Shown: positions 43,377 through 52,020 of the stretch, one piece after another | How the letters are laid out: each line of letters starts with the position of its first letter | Position numbering within the stretch: position 1 is the first letter of the stretch | Program-made: the position numbers and the translations under genes | Notes under the pieces: generated by a model | What the model was told of the DNA's origin: nothing | Database searches by the model: none | Seen by the model: only the letters and a program-made list of their open reading frames with translations | NCBI RefSeq assembly: GCF_001310275.1 | Contig: NZ_LGYZ01000081.1 | Location: forward strand, 124,001-188,000 | From: Nocardia arizonensis | Lineage (GTDB): Bacteria; Actinomycetota; Actinomycetes; Mycobacteriales; Mycobacteriaceae | DNA: 64,000 bases | Reading direction: 5' to 3'

Positions 43377-45941
43377 GTGCACGTAGCGATGTTCATGGAC
43401 TACCACCCGGACACGCTCGGCGGTGTTCAGACCGCTGTCGCCTCGCTGTGCCGCGGACTCGAACGTGCGGGCCACCGGGTGACCCTGTTCGTCGCACCGC
43501 GCTCGGATGCGCGGGCCGCGGCCGCCACCGCCGATGTCGTCGAGTTGCGCGCTTCCGGCCCGCACGTCAACGACTTTCCCGTGGTGCTGCCCACCGCGCG
43601 CAACCACCAGTTGATCGACGCGGTGTTCGCCGCGCGTGGCCCGATCGATATCGTGCACACCCACACCACCTACGGTGCGGCCATCTGCGGTTTGAAAGCC
43701 GCACGGCGCCACCGCATTCCCCTCGTGCACACCGCGCAGAGCCGCGATGACGCCTTCCTCGAACACACCTCGCCCGCCCCTTACGCCGCCGCACTGGTGC
43801 TGCGAACCCTGCACGGCCGCTTCGTGCCGCACGGTTTCCCCATGCCGCGCCGCGCGGAGAGCCGGGCCGCGCGACACGCCTGGCACACGGTGGTCGGCCA
43901 GGCCCGCGCGGCCGATCAAGTGATCGCGCCGACACGGCATTTCGCCCAAGCGCTGCTCGCGCACGGACTGACCGCCCCGCTGCGCGTGGTATCCAACGGC
44001 GTGGACGACGAACTCGTGGACGCCCTGCGCGATGTGCGCGCCGAGGACCGGCCACCGGGCGCACCACTGCGTCTGGTGTGGAGCGGCCGGCTCTCGGCGG
44101 AGAAGCGGCCGCTCGAGGCGATAGCCGCGGTCGCGGGCGCACCGGGATGCGAACTCGACGTCTTCGGCGAGGGCGACCTGCTCGACCGGGCGCGGGCGGC
44201 GGTGACCGACGGCGGTCTCGGCGAGCGGATCCGCCTGCACGGCAGGGCGACCCGGGAACGGTGGCTCACCGCGGCCGCGCGTGCCGACGCGGTGCTGTTC
44301 ACCTCCCACGGCTTCGACACCCAGGGCATGGTGCTGCTCGAGGCGGTGGCTGCCGGCGTGCCGATCGTCTACTGCGATGCCGCCCTCGACGAGTCGGTCC
44401 CCGTCGGGGGCGGCAAGCGCAGCACCGATCCCTCGCCCGCGGCCATCGCGCGCACGCTCACCGAACTCGCCGAGGACCGGGCAAGCCTGGCGACCATGCG
44501 CAAAGCCGTGGCCGAACAGTCGGATACGGTCCGGCGGTCGCGGCATGTCGAGGGCGTGCTCGACGCCTATCGCGCGGCACGGCTTCGGCGCAGCACGCCA
44601 CCGCCGCTGCCGCGCACCCTCGCGGAGGTGCCCACCGCCCCCGGTTCGCTGCCGCTGGTCGGGCACAGTCTGCGCGCCCTGCGCGATGCGCCCGGCTTCG
44701 TCACCTCGCTGTCGGATCTCGGTCCGATCGTGCGCATCCACTTCGGACAGAAGACCGGATATCTGCTCACCACACCGGATCTGGTGCGCGAGGTGGGTCT
44801 GGGCGAGGCAGAATTCAACCGCGACGATCTGCGCGAAGCGATCAAGGATGTCGCGGGCGGCTCGGTGAACGTGCTGCGCGGCCCCGAGCACAAGCTGCGC
44901 CGCCGAATGATCGCGCCCGCGCTGCGCCAGAGCCGCCTGGCCGAATACACCGCGGCCGCCGCCGATATCGCCCACCGCTGGGCCGAGGGACTGCCCGCGG
45001 GCCGCCGCGTCGACCTCATGGACGAGGCACACGGCCTGATCCTCGATACGGTCTCGGCGACCCTGTTCACCGCGGAGTTCAGCGACGAGGCCCGGCGTAC
45101 CATTCGCGACAATATTCCGTGGCTGCTCAGCCAGGTGATCGTGCGGACGGCGATGCCGCCACAGGTGCGCAGGATGCGGCTGATCGCCAACTACCGCTGG
45201 CGCACCAAGGCACGGCACCTGCGCGGAGTGATCGGCGCGGCCATCGGCGAATACCGTCGCCGCGACGAGGATTTCAACGATGTCGTCTCGGCTCTCATCC
45301 GGCACACGGACCCGGAGACCGGCGCGCGGCTGTCCGACGAACACATCATCGACGAGGCGATCCTCATGCTGGCGGGCGGTGTGGGATCGATGGCCTCGCT
45401 GGCGGGCTGGCTCTGGCACGAGGTGATGCTGCGCCCCCCGATAGCCGAACGTCTGTGCGCCGAACTCGACGCCGTGGTCGGCTCCGATCGGGTGGGCCCC
45501 GAACATCTTCCCGCGCTGCCTTATCTGAAACAGGTGGTGGCCGAGACACTGCGGGTGTGGGGCCCGTGGATCAGTGCGGGCAATGCCGACGGCGATGTGA
45601 CGATCGGCGGACTCACCATTCCCGACGGTACTGCGATCATGTTCAGCCCCTATATGATTCAGCACGATCCGCGCTATTTCCCGGATCCGGACGCCTTCGA
45701 CCCGGATCGCTGGGCGCCGGATCGGGTCGAGACCATCGACAAGAAGGCCAATCTGTCCTTCGGGGTCGGCCGCAGGCGGTGCCTCGGGGACCATTTCGCG
45801 ACCCTCGAGATAGCCATCGCCTCGGCGGCCCTGCTCGCCCGCTGGCGACCGGTACCCGATCCGTCGTACACGGTGCGCGCCTCCAACCGGGATTTCGTGC
45901 TCTCGCCCTCGGCCCTGCCGGTCACCCTGCACTCGCGTTAG
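43377..45941 (+). CDS. Fused GT4 glycosyltransferase-cytochrome P450
   Basis: One unbroken 854-residue frame. Residues 1-400 are a GT4 (GT-B) glycosyltransferase: MDYHPDTLGGVQTAVASL at the N-terminus, WSGRLSAEKRPLEAIAA with Arg238 and Lys243, and HGFDTQGMVLLEAVAAG, where D314 replaces the usual first Glu of the EX7E motif and E322 is kept. A Pro/Arg-rich linker (about 402-420) leads into a full-length P450: PGSLPLVGHSL, K-helix ETLR (723-726), and FGVGRRRCLGDHFA with haem Cys802. The I-helix reads LMLAGGVGSMASLAG, lacking the usual acid-Thr pair. Expected roles are sugar transfer and mono-oxygenation of one scaffold. No ferredoxin gene is adjacent. GTG 43377 is preferred; ATG at 43389 is possible. 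Confidence 0.9.
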   Translation: MHVAMFMDYHPDTLGGVQTAVASLCRGLERAGHRVTLFVAPRSDARAAAATADVVELRASGPHVNDFPVVLPTARNHQLIDAVFAARGPIDIVHTHTTYGAAICGLKAARRHRIPLVHTAQSRDDAFLEHTSPAPYAAALVLRTLHGRFVPHGFPMPRRAESRAARHAWHTVVGQARAADQVIAPTRHFAQALLAHGLTAPLRVVSNGVDDELVDALRDVRAEDRPPGAPLRLVWSGRLSAEKRPLEAIAAVAGAPGCELDVFGEGDLLDRARAAVTDGGLGERIRLHGRATRERWLTAAARADAVLFTSHGFDTQGMVLLEAVAAGVPIVYCDAALDESVPVGGGKRSTDPSPAAIARTLTELAEDRASLATMRKAVAEQSDTVRRSRHVEGVLDAYRAARLRRSTPPPLPRTLAEVPTAPGSLPLVGHSLRALRDAPGFVTSLSDLGPIVRIHFGQKTGYLLTTPDLVREVGLGEAEFNRDDLREAIKDVAGGSVNVLRGPEHKLRRRMIAPALRQSRLAEYTAAAADIAHRWAEGLPAGRRVDLMDEAHGLILDTVSATLFTAEFSDEARRTIRDNIPWLLSQVIVRTAMPPQVRRMRLIANYRWRTKARHLRGVIGAAIGEYRRRDEDFNDVVSALIRHTDPETGARLSDEHIIDEAILMLAGGVGSMASLAGWLWHEVMLRPPIAERLCAELDAVVGSDRVGPEHLPALPYLKQVVAETLRVWGPWISAGNADGDVTIGGLTIPDGTAIMFSPYMIQHDPRYFPDPDAFDPDRWAPDRVETIDKKANLSFGVGRRRCLGDHFATLEIAIASAALLARWRPVPDPSYTVRASNRDFVLSPSALPVTLHSR

Positions 45942-45967
45942 CGATGGTCCCGGCCGTGCCGCCGTCA

Positions 45968-47305
45968 TCATGTGAGCCCTGTCCCGAGGTCGATGCCGAA
46001 ACGAGAGGCGACGGCGTAACCGCTGCGTGCCAGCCTGCGCAGCGACTCGGGCCGCATACCCGTGCGCAGCGAGGTCTCTAGCAGCCGCGCCAGGGGATGG
46101 TCGGGGTCGGCGTCCGAGGCGGCGTCGAGAGCGATACCCGCGAAGGGACCGTCGCCGCGAATGTAGGCACTGTAGCCGAGCAGGACGGCGGCATCGGCGC
46201 GGTCGGGCCCCGATGTCGCCCTGACCAAGGTGAGCCACAACCTTTCGGCGGCCGCCGCGTGTTCGCCCACGGCGAGGGCGAACATGCTGTCGCGCACCAT
46301 GACATCACGCAGTGCTACCACGGCTCCGGCGATCTCGTCGGCGGTGAGGTCGATACCGGATTCGGTGTTCGCGATCTGCCAGAGCACGAATTCCGCCGCC
46401 GAGCGACGGTAGTCGTCGGGCGTGCCACGGCACACGGCCCGCGCGAATCGTTCGTGCGCGCGCTCTCCGGCCGCGTCGAGTAGTTCGGCGACGCCCGCGA
46501 CGAGCTCGGGTTCGGCGGCCACCAGGGCGGTGAGTTCGGCGCGGGACCCGCGAATTGCCCGCCCGTCGAGTACCTGGGCCATCGCGACCGGTGATGCCGT
46601 CGGATCCTCGACCGTTCCGTGTTGCTCGGGTTCGAACAGATTCCACCAGCGCCGCCCGGCCGCGATATCGCGGACCGCCCAGGCCCCGGCCAGGTCGATA
46701 CCCCGGCGCCGCAGGCGTTCATCGAGTCCGGGGATGACGGCGGCATGCGTCGCGGCGGCGCCGCCCGGAACCGAGCCGCGGTGGCGCGCAGGCTCCCGGA
46801 GGCGATCGTCGACGACGACAGCCAGTACCTGGCATGCGTCCTCGACCGCGCATATCTGCGCGATGCAGGCCCCGAACGTCTTCGCGCGGGCACGGCGGCC
46901 CTCGCGCGCGCCGAGGTCGAGGCGCACCACCGCCTCGATCAGCGGACTCGCCGCCGCGGGCCGAAGCACCGCGACGACCAGTGAGCGTTCGGGAACGAAG
47001 CCCAGCATCGCCGGGAGCGCCGCGATCAACTCGCCCGGATCGTCGACACGCAGCGCTCCGTACGGCGGCACGGACTCCCCGCAGTTCACCTCCGGCGCCA
47101 CGGTGAGGGCGAACTCGCCGAAATCGTCGGGGACCTCGGATGTCCGGCGATCCGAGTACCCATCGTCGCGTGCCCGCGCGCCTCGGTGCGCGCCACCGGC
47201 CCGCCCGGGCGTGCCGCGACAGATCCGGGGCGATACCGCGACGGCGGGATCGGCGGTGGCGGCGGGATCGGCGCCGCGATCGTGCGGTTCGGTCGATGTG
47301 CTCAT
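45968..47305 (-). CDS. DUF4192 protein
   Basis: 445 residues, the counterpart of Rv2712c. The DUF4192 domain starts near residue 85 (YGALRVDDPGELIAALPAML, GFVPERSLVVAVLRP) and covers most of the protein, with repeats of helices and WWNLFEPEQHGTVEDP mid-way. The first 70 residues are low-complexity. No catalytic motif is recognised. It is restricted to Actinobacteria. ATG at 47305. In mycobacteria it directly neighbours ideR; here the glycosyltransferase/P450 island separates them. Confidence 0.88.
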   Translation of the reverse strand: MSTSTEPHDRGADPAATADPAVAVSPRICRGTPGRAGGAHRGARARDDGYSDRRTSEVPDDFGEFALTVAPEVNCGESVPPYGALRVDDPGELIAALPAMLGFVPERSLVVAVLRPAAASPLIEAVVRLDLGAREGRRARAKTFGACIAQICAVEDACQVLAVVVDDRLREPARHRGSVPGGAAATHAAVIPGLDERLRRRGIDLAGAWAVRDIAAGRRWWNLFEPEQHGTVEDPTASPVAMAQVLDGRAIRGSRAELTALVAAEPELVAGVAELLDAAGERAHERFARAVCRGTPDDYRRSAAEFVLWQIANTESGIDLTADEIAGAVVALRDVMVRDSMFALAVGEHAAAAERLWLTLVRATSGPDRADAAVLLGYSAYIRGDGPFAGIALDAASDADPDHPLARLLETSLRTGMRPESLRRLARSGYAVASRFGIDLGTGLT

Positions 47306-47394
47306 GCGTCGAGACTGCATCCCGCGTCATCGGTGGCATTGCGGTCGACCTGGGGATTCGCCTGCCCTGTGGACAACTCGTGTGCTGTGCACAA

Positions 47395-48105
47395 CTAGGC
47401 TTCGCGGACCTCGCGCGCGGCGACGACGAACAGGTCGTCGAGCGCCTCGATATCCGGTTCATCGCCGTCGAAGCTCATGTACGTCACCGTGATACGGACG
47501 TCTGCGATCTGCGCGATCAGGGTCCGCATGTTCTGGGTGAGCCCGACCCCGCCGACGTCGGGTCGCACGGCGCGCCGCAGCGCGAGGGTGTCGTCGGCGT
47601 CGACGGCCGTCGGGTCGAGCAGTTCGGTGCGGACCGTGGTCACCGTGCCCGCCCGATTCACCCGCATCTCGCCACAGCCGCGCAATTGGGCCCGCAACCG
47701 CCCCAACGGCTCGGTGGTGCGGGTCAATTCGACGGTCAGGGTGGCTCGGGTGTCGTTGTCGGTGCCGACCGCGATCGCGGTCGCGTCGGGGCCGAAGTCT
47801 CGGTGCGGCGGTGCGCACGCGACGGGTTGGACGCTCGCGCCGCGCGCCACGCCGGTCAGATCGCCCGACGCCTGGGCCGCGGCCTCCGGTGACAGCACCA
47901 CGGCCGGGTATGCGGGCGGGAACTGCGCCGCGGCGGGCAGCAACGAGGTCAGATCGCCGGGGACACCGCGGGTGACCGTGATCTGTTCGGCGGGCGTCGC
48001 ATATCCCGCGACGGTGGCACCGCACCCCGCCGACAGCGCTACGATGAACGAGACCACGCCGGATACGGCTATGGTCGACCCTCGCCTCGGAACAGGCCAA
48101 GTCAC
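47395..48105 (-). CDS. DUF3558-like lipoprotein
   Basis: About 236 residues. A signal peptide with lipobox (VVSFIVALSAGC) is followed by an extracytoplasmic domain of the DUF3558/sensor-domain lipoprotein type: SLLPAAAQFPPAYPAVVLSP, QPVACAPPHR and LRAQLRGCGEMRV; two Cys in the mature part probably form a disulfide. Function unknown. GTG at 48105 is chosen so the signal peptide begins near residue 15. It is divergent from the PAC2 gene. Confidence 0.82.
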   Translation of the reverse strand: MTWPVPRRGSTIAVSGVVSFIVALSAGCGATVAGYATPAEQITVTRGVPGDLTSLLPAAAQFPPAYPAVVLSPEAAAQASGDLTGVARGASVQPVACAPPHRDFGPDATAIAVGTDNDTRATLTVELTRTTEPLGRLRAQLRGCGEMRVNRAGTVTTVRTELLDPTAVDADDTLALRRAVRPDVGGVGLTQNMRTLIAQIADVRITVTYMSFDGDEPDIEALDDLFVVAAREVREA

Positions 48106-48355
48106 GGGTTCACTGTGCCGCACTCAGCGTGGTCTTCCAGGGCGCCACGCCCAACGAGCGGCCGCGGGAATGTCCGAACCACCACCGCTGTTGCCTGGAC
48201 TGTCGGGCGGTGTCACACCGTGTGCGGTGGGTGTCACCGTCATGGGGGACAATGGATGAGGTTCCCCCGCGCGCGGCGCACATCGGGTGCCGGGACACGG
48301 AGTCCCGCCACCGCATCCGGCACGTAGGTGCGAACCGCGCAGGAAGGAGTACGCG

Positions 48356-49297
48356 ATGGACCACGAGTCGCGAATGTACGAACTGGAGTTCCCCGCTCCG
48401 CAGCTGTCGTCCGCCGACGGCTCGGGCCCGGTCCTGGTACACGGACTGGAAGGTTTCACCGACGCGGGCCACGCCGTCCGGCTGGCCACCACGCACCTGC
48501 GCGAGAGCCTCGAAACCGAACTGGTCGCCTCGTTCGATGTAGACGAGCTGCTCGATTATCGTTCGCGCCGCCCGCTGATGACGTTCAAGACCGATCACTT
48601 CTCCGATTACGCCGAACCCGAACTCAACCTCTGGGCGCTGCGCGACACCGCGGGCACCCCGTTCCTGTTGCTGGCGGGGATGGAACCGGATCTGCGCTGG
48701 GAGCGGTTCACCTCCGCGGTGCGGCTGCTGGCCGAACAGCTCGGCGTGCGCCGCAGCATCGGCCTCAGCGCCATTCCGATGGCCATTCCGCACACCCGCC
48801 CGCTCGGGGTCACCGCACATTCCTCCGATCGCGACCTGATCTCCGACCACCAACGCTGGCCCGGTGAGCTCCAGGTTCCCGGCAGCGCCTCCTCACTGCT
48901 CGAGTACCGCATGGCCCAGCACGGCCACGAATCGGTCGGCTTCTCGGTGCACGTCCCGCACTATCTGGCCCAGACCGCCTATCCCGAGGCGGCCCAGACG
49001 CTGTTGGAGAACGTCGCCGACAACGCCGGACTCGAATTTCCGCTGGCCGCGCTCGGCGAGGCCGCCGCGCGGGTGCGCGAACAGGTCAATGAGCACATCG
49101 CGGGCAATTCCGAGGTGGAGACAGTGGTGCACGCCCTGGAACGCCAGTACGACAGCTTCCTCACCGCCCAGGAGCAGCAGTCGAGTCTGCTGGCGCGCGA
49201 CGGTGAACTGCCAAGCGGCGAAGAGCTCGGTGCAGAATTCGAGCGCTTCCTCGCCGAACAGGGCGGTTGGGACGGCGACGGCACCGCGCAGAGCTGA
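48356..49297 (+). CDS. PAC2-family protein
   Basis: 313 residues, the counterpart of Rv2714. GPVLVHGLEGFTDAGHAVRLA, FLLLAGMEPDLRWERFTSAV and GLSAIPMAIPHTRPLGVTAHS are characteristic PAC2 blocks; the fold is proposed to be close to that of proteasome-assembly chaperone 2. The C-terminal 60 residues are a coiled-coil-like helix rich in Glu and Gln. An AGGAAGGAG sequence lies 6 bases before the ATG. Its role in Actinobacteria, which have a 20S proteasome, is not established. Confidence 0.9.
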   Translation: MDHESRMYELEFPAPQLSSADGSGPVLVHGLEGFTDAGHAVRLATTHLRESLETELVASFDVDELLDYRSRRPLMTFKTDHFSDYAEPELNLWALRDTAGTPFLLLAGMEPDLRWERFTSAVRLLAEQLGVRRSIGLSAIPMAIPHTRPLGVTAHSSDRDLISDHQRWPGELQVPGSASSLLEYRMAQHGHESVGFSVHVPHYLAQTAYPEAAQTLLENVADNAGLEFPLAALGEAAARVREQVNEHIAGNSEVETVVHALERQYDSFLTAQEQQSSLLARDGELPSGEELGAEFERFLAEQGGWDGDGTAQS

Positions 49298-49356
49298 GGC
49301 GGCTCACCGGCGCGGCCGCCGGTAGCGGTCGCCTCCGATACCGGAATCCGAGCACG

Positions 49357-49362
49357 TAGGGT
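49357..49362 (+). promoter_or_regulatory. -10 box of a probable leaderless promoter for the DUF3516 helicase
   Basis: TAGGGT ends 7 bases before GTG at 49370. This argues for 49370 rather than 49361 as the start codon, because the -10 box overlaps the GTG at 49361. Confidence 0.4.
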
Positions 49363-49369
49363 GGTCGGA

Positions 49370-51868
49370 GTGGATCTGACCGAGTTGCTCGAGATACCGG
49401 GGACCGACGCCGACGCACTGTACGAATCCTTCGGCGCCTGGTCCGCCGAAAAGGGCACCCCGCTATATCCCGCGCAGGACGAGGCGCTGCTCGAGCTGGC
49501 CTACGGATCCAATGTCATCTTGGCGACCCCAACGGGATCGGGTAAATCGCTGGTCGCCGTCGGCGCGCACCTGTACGCGCTGACCCGCGGCGCGCGCACC
49601 TACTACACGGCTCCCATCAAGGCGCTGGTCAGCGAAAAGTTCTTCGCCCTGTGCGAGGTGTTCGGCGCCGACCGGGTCGGCATGGTGACCGGCGACGCCG
49701 CGGTGAACGCCGACGCGCCCATCATCTGCGCCACCGCCGAGATCCTGGCGAACCTGGCGCTGCGCGAGGGCGCGGACGCCGATGTCGGCCAGGTCGTCAT
49801 GGACGAGTTCCACTTCTACGCCGACCCGGACCGGGGCTGGGCCTGGCAGGTGCCGCTGCTCGAATTGCCGCGGGCCCAATTCCTGTTGATGTCGGCCACT
49901 TTGGGCGAGGTCGACTTCTTCGCCCGCGATCTGGAACGGCGCACCGGCCGCTCGACCGCGATCGTGTCGGGCTCCGAGCGACCCGTTCCGCTGCGTTTCT
50001 CCTATGCGCGCACGCCCATCACCGAGACCCTGGAGGAACTGGTCACCACCCACCAGGCGCCGGTGTACGTGGTGCACTTCACCCAGGCCGCCGCGTTGGA
50101 GCGGGCACAGGCTCTCACCAGCGTCAACTTCGCCACGCGCGCCGAAAAGGACGCGATCGCCGCCGCACTGGGCGAATTCCGCTTCGCGGCCGGATTCGGC
50201 AAGACGCTCTCCCGGTTGATCCGCCACGGCATCGGCGTCCACCACGCGGGCATGCTGCCCAAATACCGCAGGCTGGTGGAGCGACTGGCCCAGGACGGCC
50301 TGTTGAAGGTGGTCTGCGGTACCGACACCCTCGGGGTCGGTATCAATGTGCCGATCCGCACGGTATTGCTCACCGGGCTCACCAAATTCGACGGTGTGCG
50401 CACCCGCAGGCTCAAGGCCCGCGAATTCCATCAGATCGCCGGTCGCGCGGGGCGCGCGGGTTTCGACACCATGGGCACCGTGGTGGTTCAAGCGCCCGAT
50501 CACGAGGTGGAGAACGCGCGGCTGCTCGCCAAGGCGGGCGACGATCCCAAGAAGCAGCGCAAGGTGCAGCGCCGCAAACCGCCGGAGGGGTTCGTCTCCT
50601 GGAGCGAGGACACCTTCGACCGGCTGGTGGCCGCCCAACCCGAACCCATGGTCTCGCGCTTCTCGGTGACCAACGCCATGCTGCTCAACGTGATCGCGCG
50701 ACCCGGCAATTGCTTCCAGGCGATGCGGCATCTGCTCGAGGACAACCACGAACCGCGCGCGGCCCAGCGCCGTCACATCCTGCGCGCCATCCGGCTCTAC
50801 CGCGCACTGCGTGACGCCGGTGTGGTGCAACAACTCCCGGAACCCGACGCCAAGGGCAGGCGCGCGCGTCTGACGGTGGATCTCCAGCGCGATTTCGCCC
50901 TCGACCAGCCGCTGTCCCCCTTCGCCCTTGCGGCCTTCGAGTTGCTGGACAAAAGCTCGCCGACCTATACCCTCGATGTGGTGTCGCTCATCGAATCCAC
51001 TTTGGAGGATCCGCGCCAGCTGCTGATGGCCCAGCAGCACAAGGCGCGCGGTGCGGCGATCCAGGAGATGAAAGCCGAGGGTATCGACTACGACGAGCGC
51101 ATGGAGCTGCTCGAGGACGTCACGTGGCCCACACCGCTGGCCGAACTCATCGAGCCCGCTTTCGAGACCTATCGCACGGGCCACCCCTGGGTCTCGGAGT
51201 TCGCGCCGTCACCGAAGTCGGTGGTACGCGATATGGTCGAGCGCTCGATGACCTTCGCGGAGCTGATCTCCTTCTACGAATTGGCCCGGTCCGAGGGTGT
51301 GGTGCTGCGCTACCTGGCCGACGCCTACCGGGCGCTGCGCCGCACGGTGCCCGAGTCCGCGCGCAACGAGGACCTCGAGGACATCACCGAATGGCTGGGC
51401 GAACTCGTCCGCCAAGTGGATTCCAGCCTGCTCGACGAATGGGAGCAGCTCACCAATCCGGGCGCCGAGTCCGACGCCGATCAGGTCGCCTTCGGGGCGG
51501 AGACCGTGCGGCCCATCTCGGCCAATGAGCGCGCGTTCCGGGTGATGGTCCGCAACGCGCTGTTCCGCCGCGTGGAGCTGGCCGCCCTGCGGCGCTGGGA
51601 CACCCTCGAGGAGCTGGGCTCGGGCCCCGATTGGGAGGCCGCGCTCGCCCCCTATTTCGCCGAATACGACGCCATCGGCACCGGTCCCGACGCGAGGGGC
51701 CCGCAGCTGTTCCGTATCGAGCGAAGACCGGGCTTCTGGCAGGTGCGGCAGGTGCTCGACGACCCGTCGGGCGACCACGGCTGGTCCATCGACGCGACGG
51801 TCGACCTGGCCGAGTCCGATGCCGCGGGCGAGGTCGTCTTCGATGAGATCGCCGTGACCGCGGGCTGA
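49370..51868 (+). CDS. Ski2-like DEAD/DEAH helicase with DUF3516
   Basis: 832 residues. Ski2-type motifs: VILATPTGSGKSLVA (motif I), VVMDEFHFYADPDRGWAW (DEFH box), LMSATLGEVDFF, HHAGMLPKYRRLVERL, GTDTLGVGINVPIRTVLL and FHQIAGRAGRAGFDTMG. The C-terminal half (from about 430) is the DUF3516 region. It is distinct from HelY (Rv2092c), which also has DEVH and a longer arm. Likely an RNA helicase in turnover, though DNA roles are not excluded. Start at 49370 is chosen from the promoter position. Confidence 0.87.
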   Translation: MDLTELLEIPGTDADALYESFGAWSAEKGTPLYPAQDEALLELAYGSNVILATPTGSGKSLVAVGAHLYALTRGARTYYTAPIKALVSEKFFALCEVFGADRVGMVTGDAAVNADAPIICATAEILANLALREGADADVGQVVMDEFHFYADPDRGWAWQVPLLELPRAQFLLMSATLGEVDFFARDLERRTGRSTAIVSGSERPVPLRFSYARTPITETLEELVTTHQAPVYVVHFTQAAALERAQALTSVNFATRAEKDAIAAALGEFRFAAGFGKTLSRLIRHGIGVHHAGMLPKYRRLVERLAQDGLLKVVCGTDTLGVGINVPIRTVLLTGLTKFDGVRTRRLKAREFHQIAGRAGRAGFDTMGTVVVQAPDHEVENARLLAKAGDDPKKQRKVQRRKPPEGFVSWSEDTFDRLVAAQPEPMVSRFSVTNAMLLNVIARPGNCFQAMRHLLEDNHEPRAAQRRHILRAIRLYRALRDAGVVQQLPEPDAKGRRARLTVDLQRDFALDQPLSPFALAAFELLDKSSPTYTLDVVSLIESTLEDPRQLLMAQQHKARGAAIQEMKAEGIDYDERMELLEDVTWPTPLAELIEPAFETYRTGHPWVSEFAPSPKSVVRDMVERSMTFAELISFYELARSEGVVLRYLADAYRALRRTVPESARNEDLEDITEWLGELVRQVDSSLLDEWEQLTNPGAESDADQVAFGAETVRPISANERAFRVMVRNALFRRVELAALRRWDTLEELGSGPDWEAALAPYFAEYDAIGTGPDARGPQLFRIERRPGFWQVRQVLDDPSGDHGWSIDATVDLAESDAAGEVVFDEIAVTAG

Positions 51869-51897
51869 CGCCGCACCCCCGATACGCACAGGTCAAA

Positions 51898-51911
51898 GGC
51901 CCCGCGGGGCC
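51898..51911 (+). terminator. GC palindrome after the DUF3516 helicase
   Basis: GGCCCCGCGGGGCC is a perfect palindrome 29 bases after the stop codon, in the gap before the ornithine decarboxylase gene. A short stem, so a weak terminator call. Confidence 0.35.
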
Positions 51912-52020
51912 GCGGACCGGTGTGCGCCCGGCCCGGGGACGAATCCCATGTTTGACGGATTCGTATCTGGGTAGCGGGCGCTGATACTCTCTCCCCCGCT
52001 GCCGACGCGAAAGATCAACT

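Noticed and set aside
43260..46238. Upstream extension of the GT1 glycosyltransferase frame to 1418 residues
   Set aside because: The extension is antisense to the GT4-P450 gene and reads as a low-complexity shadow; AAAGGGA supports the start at 43259.
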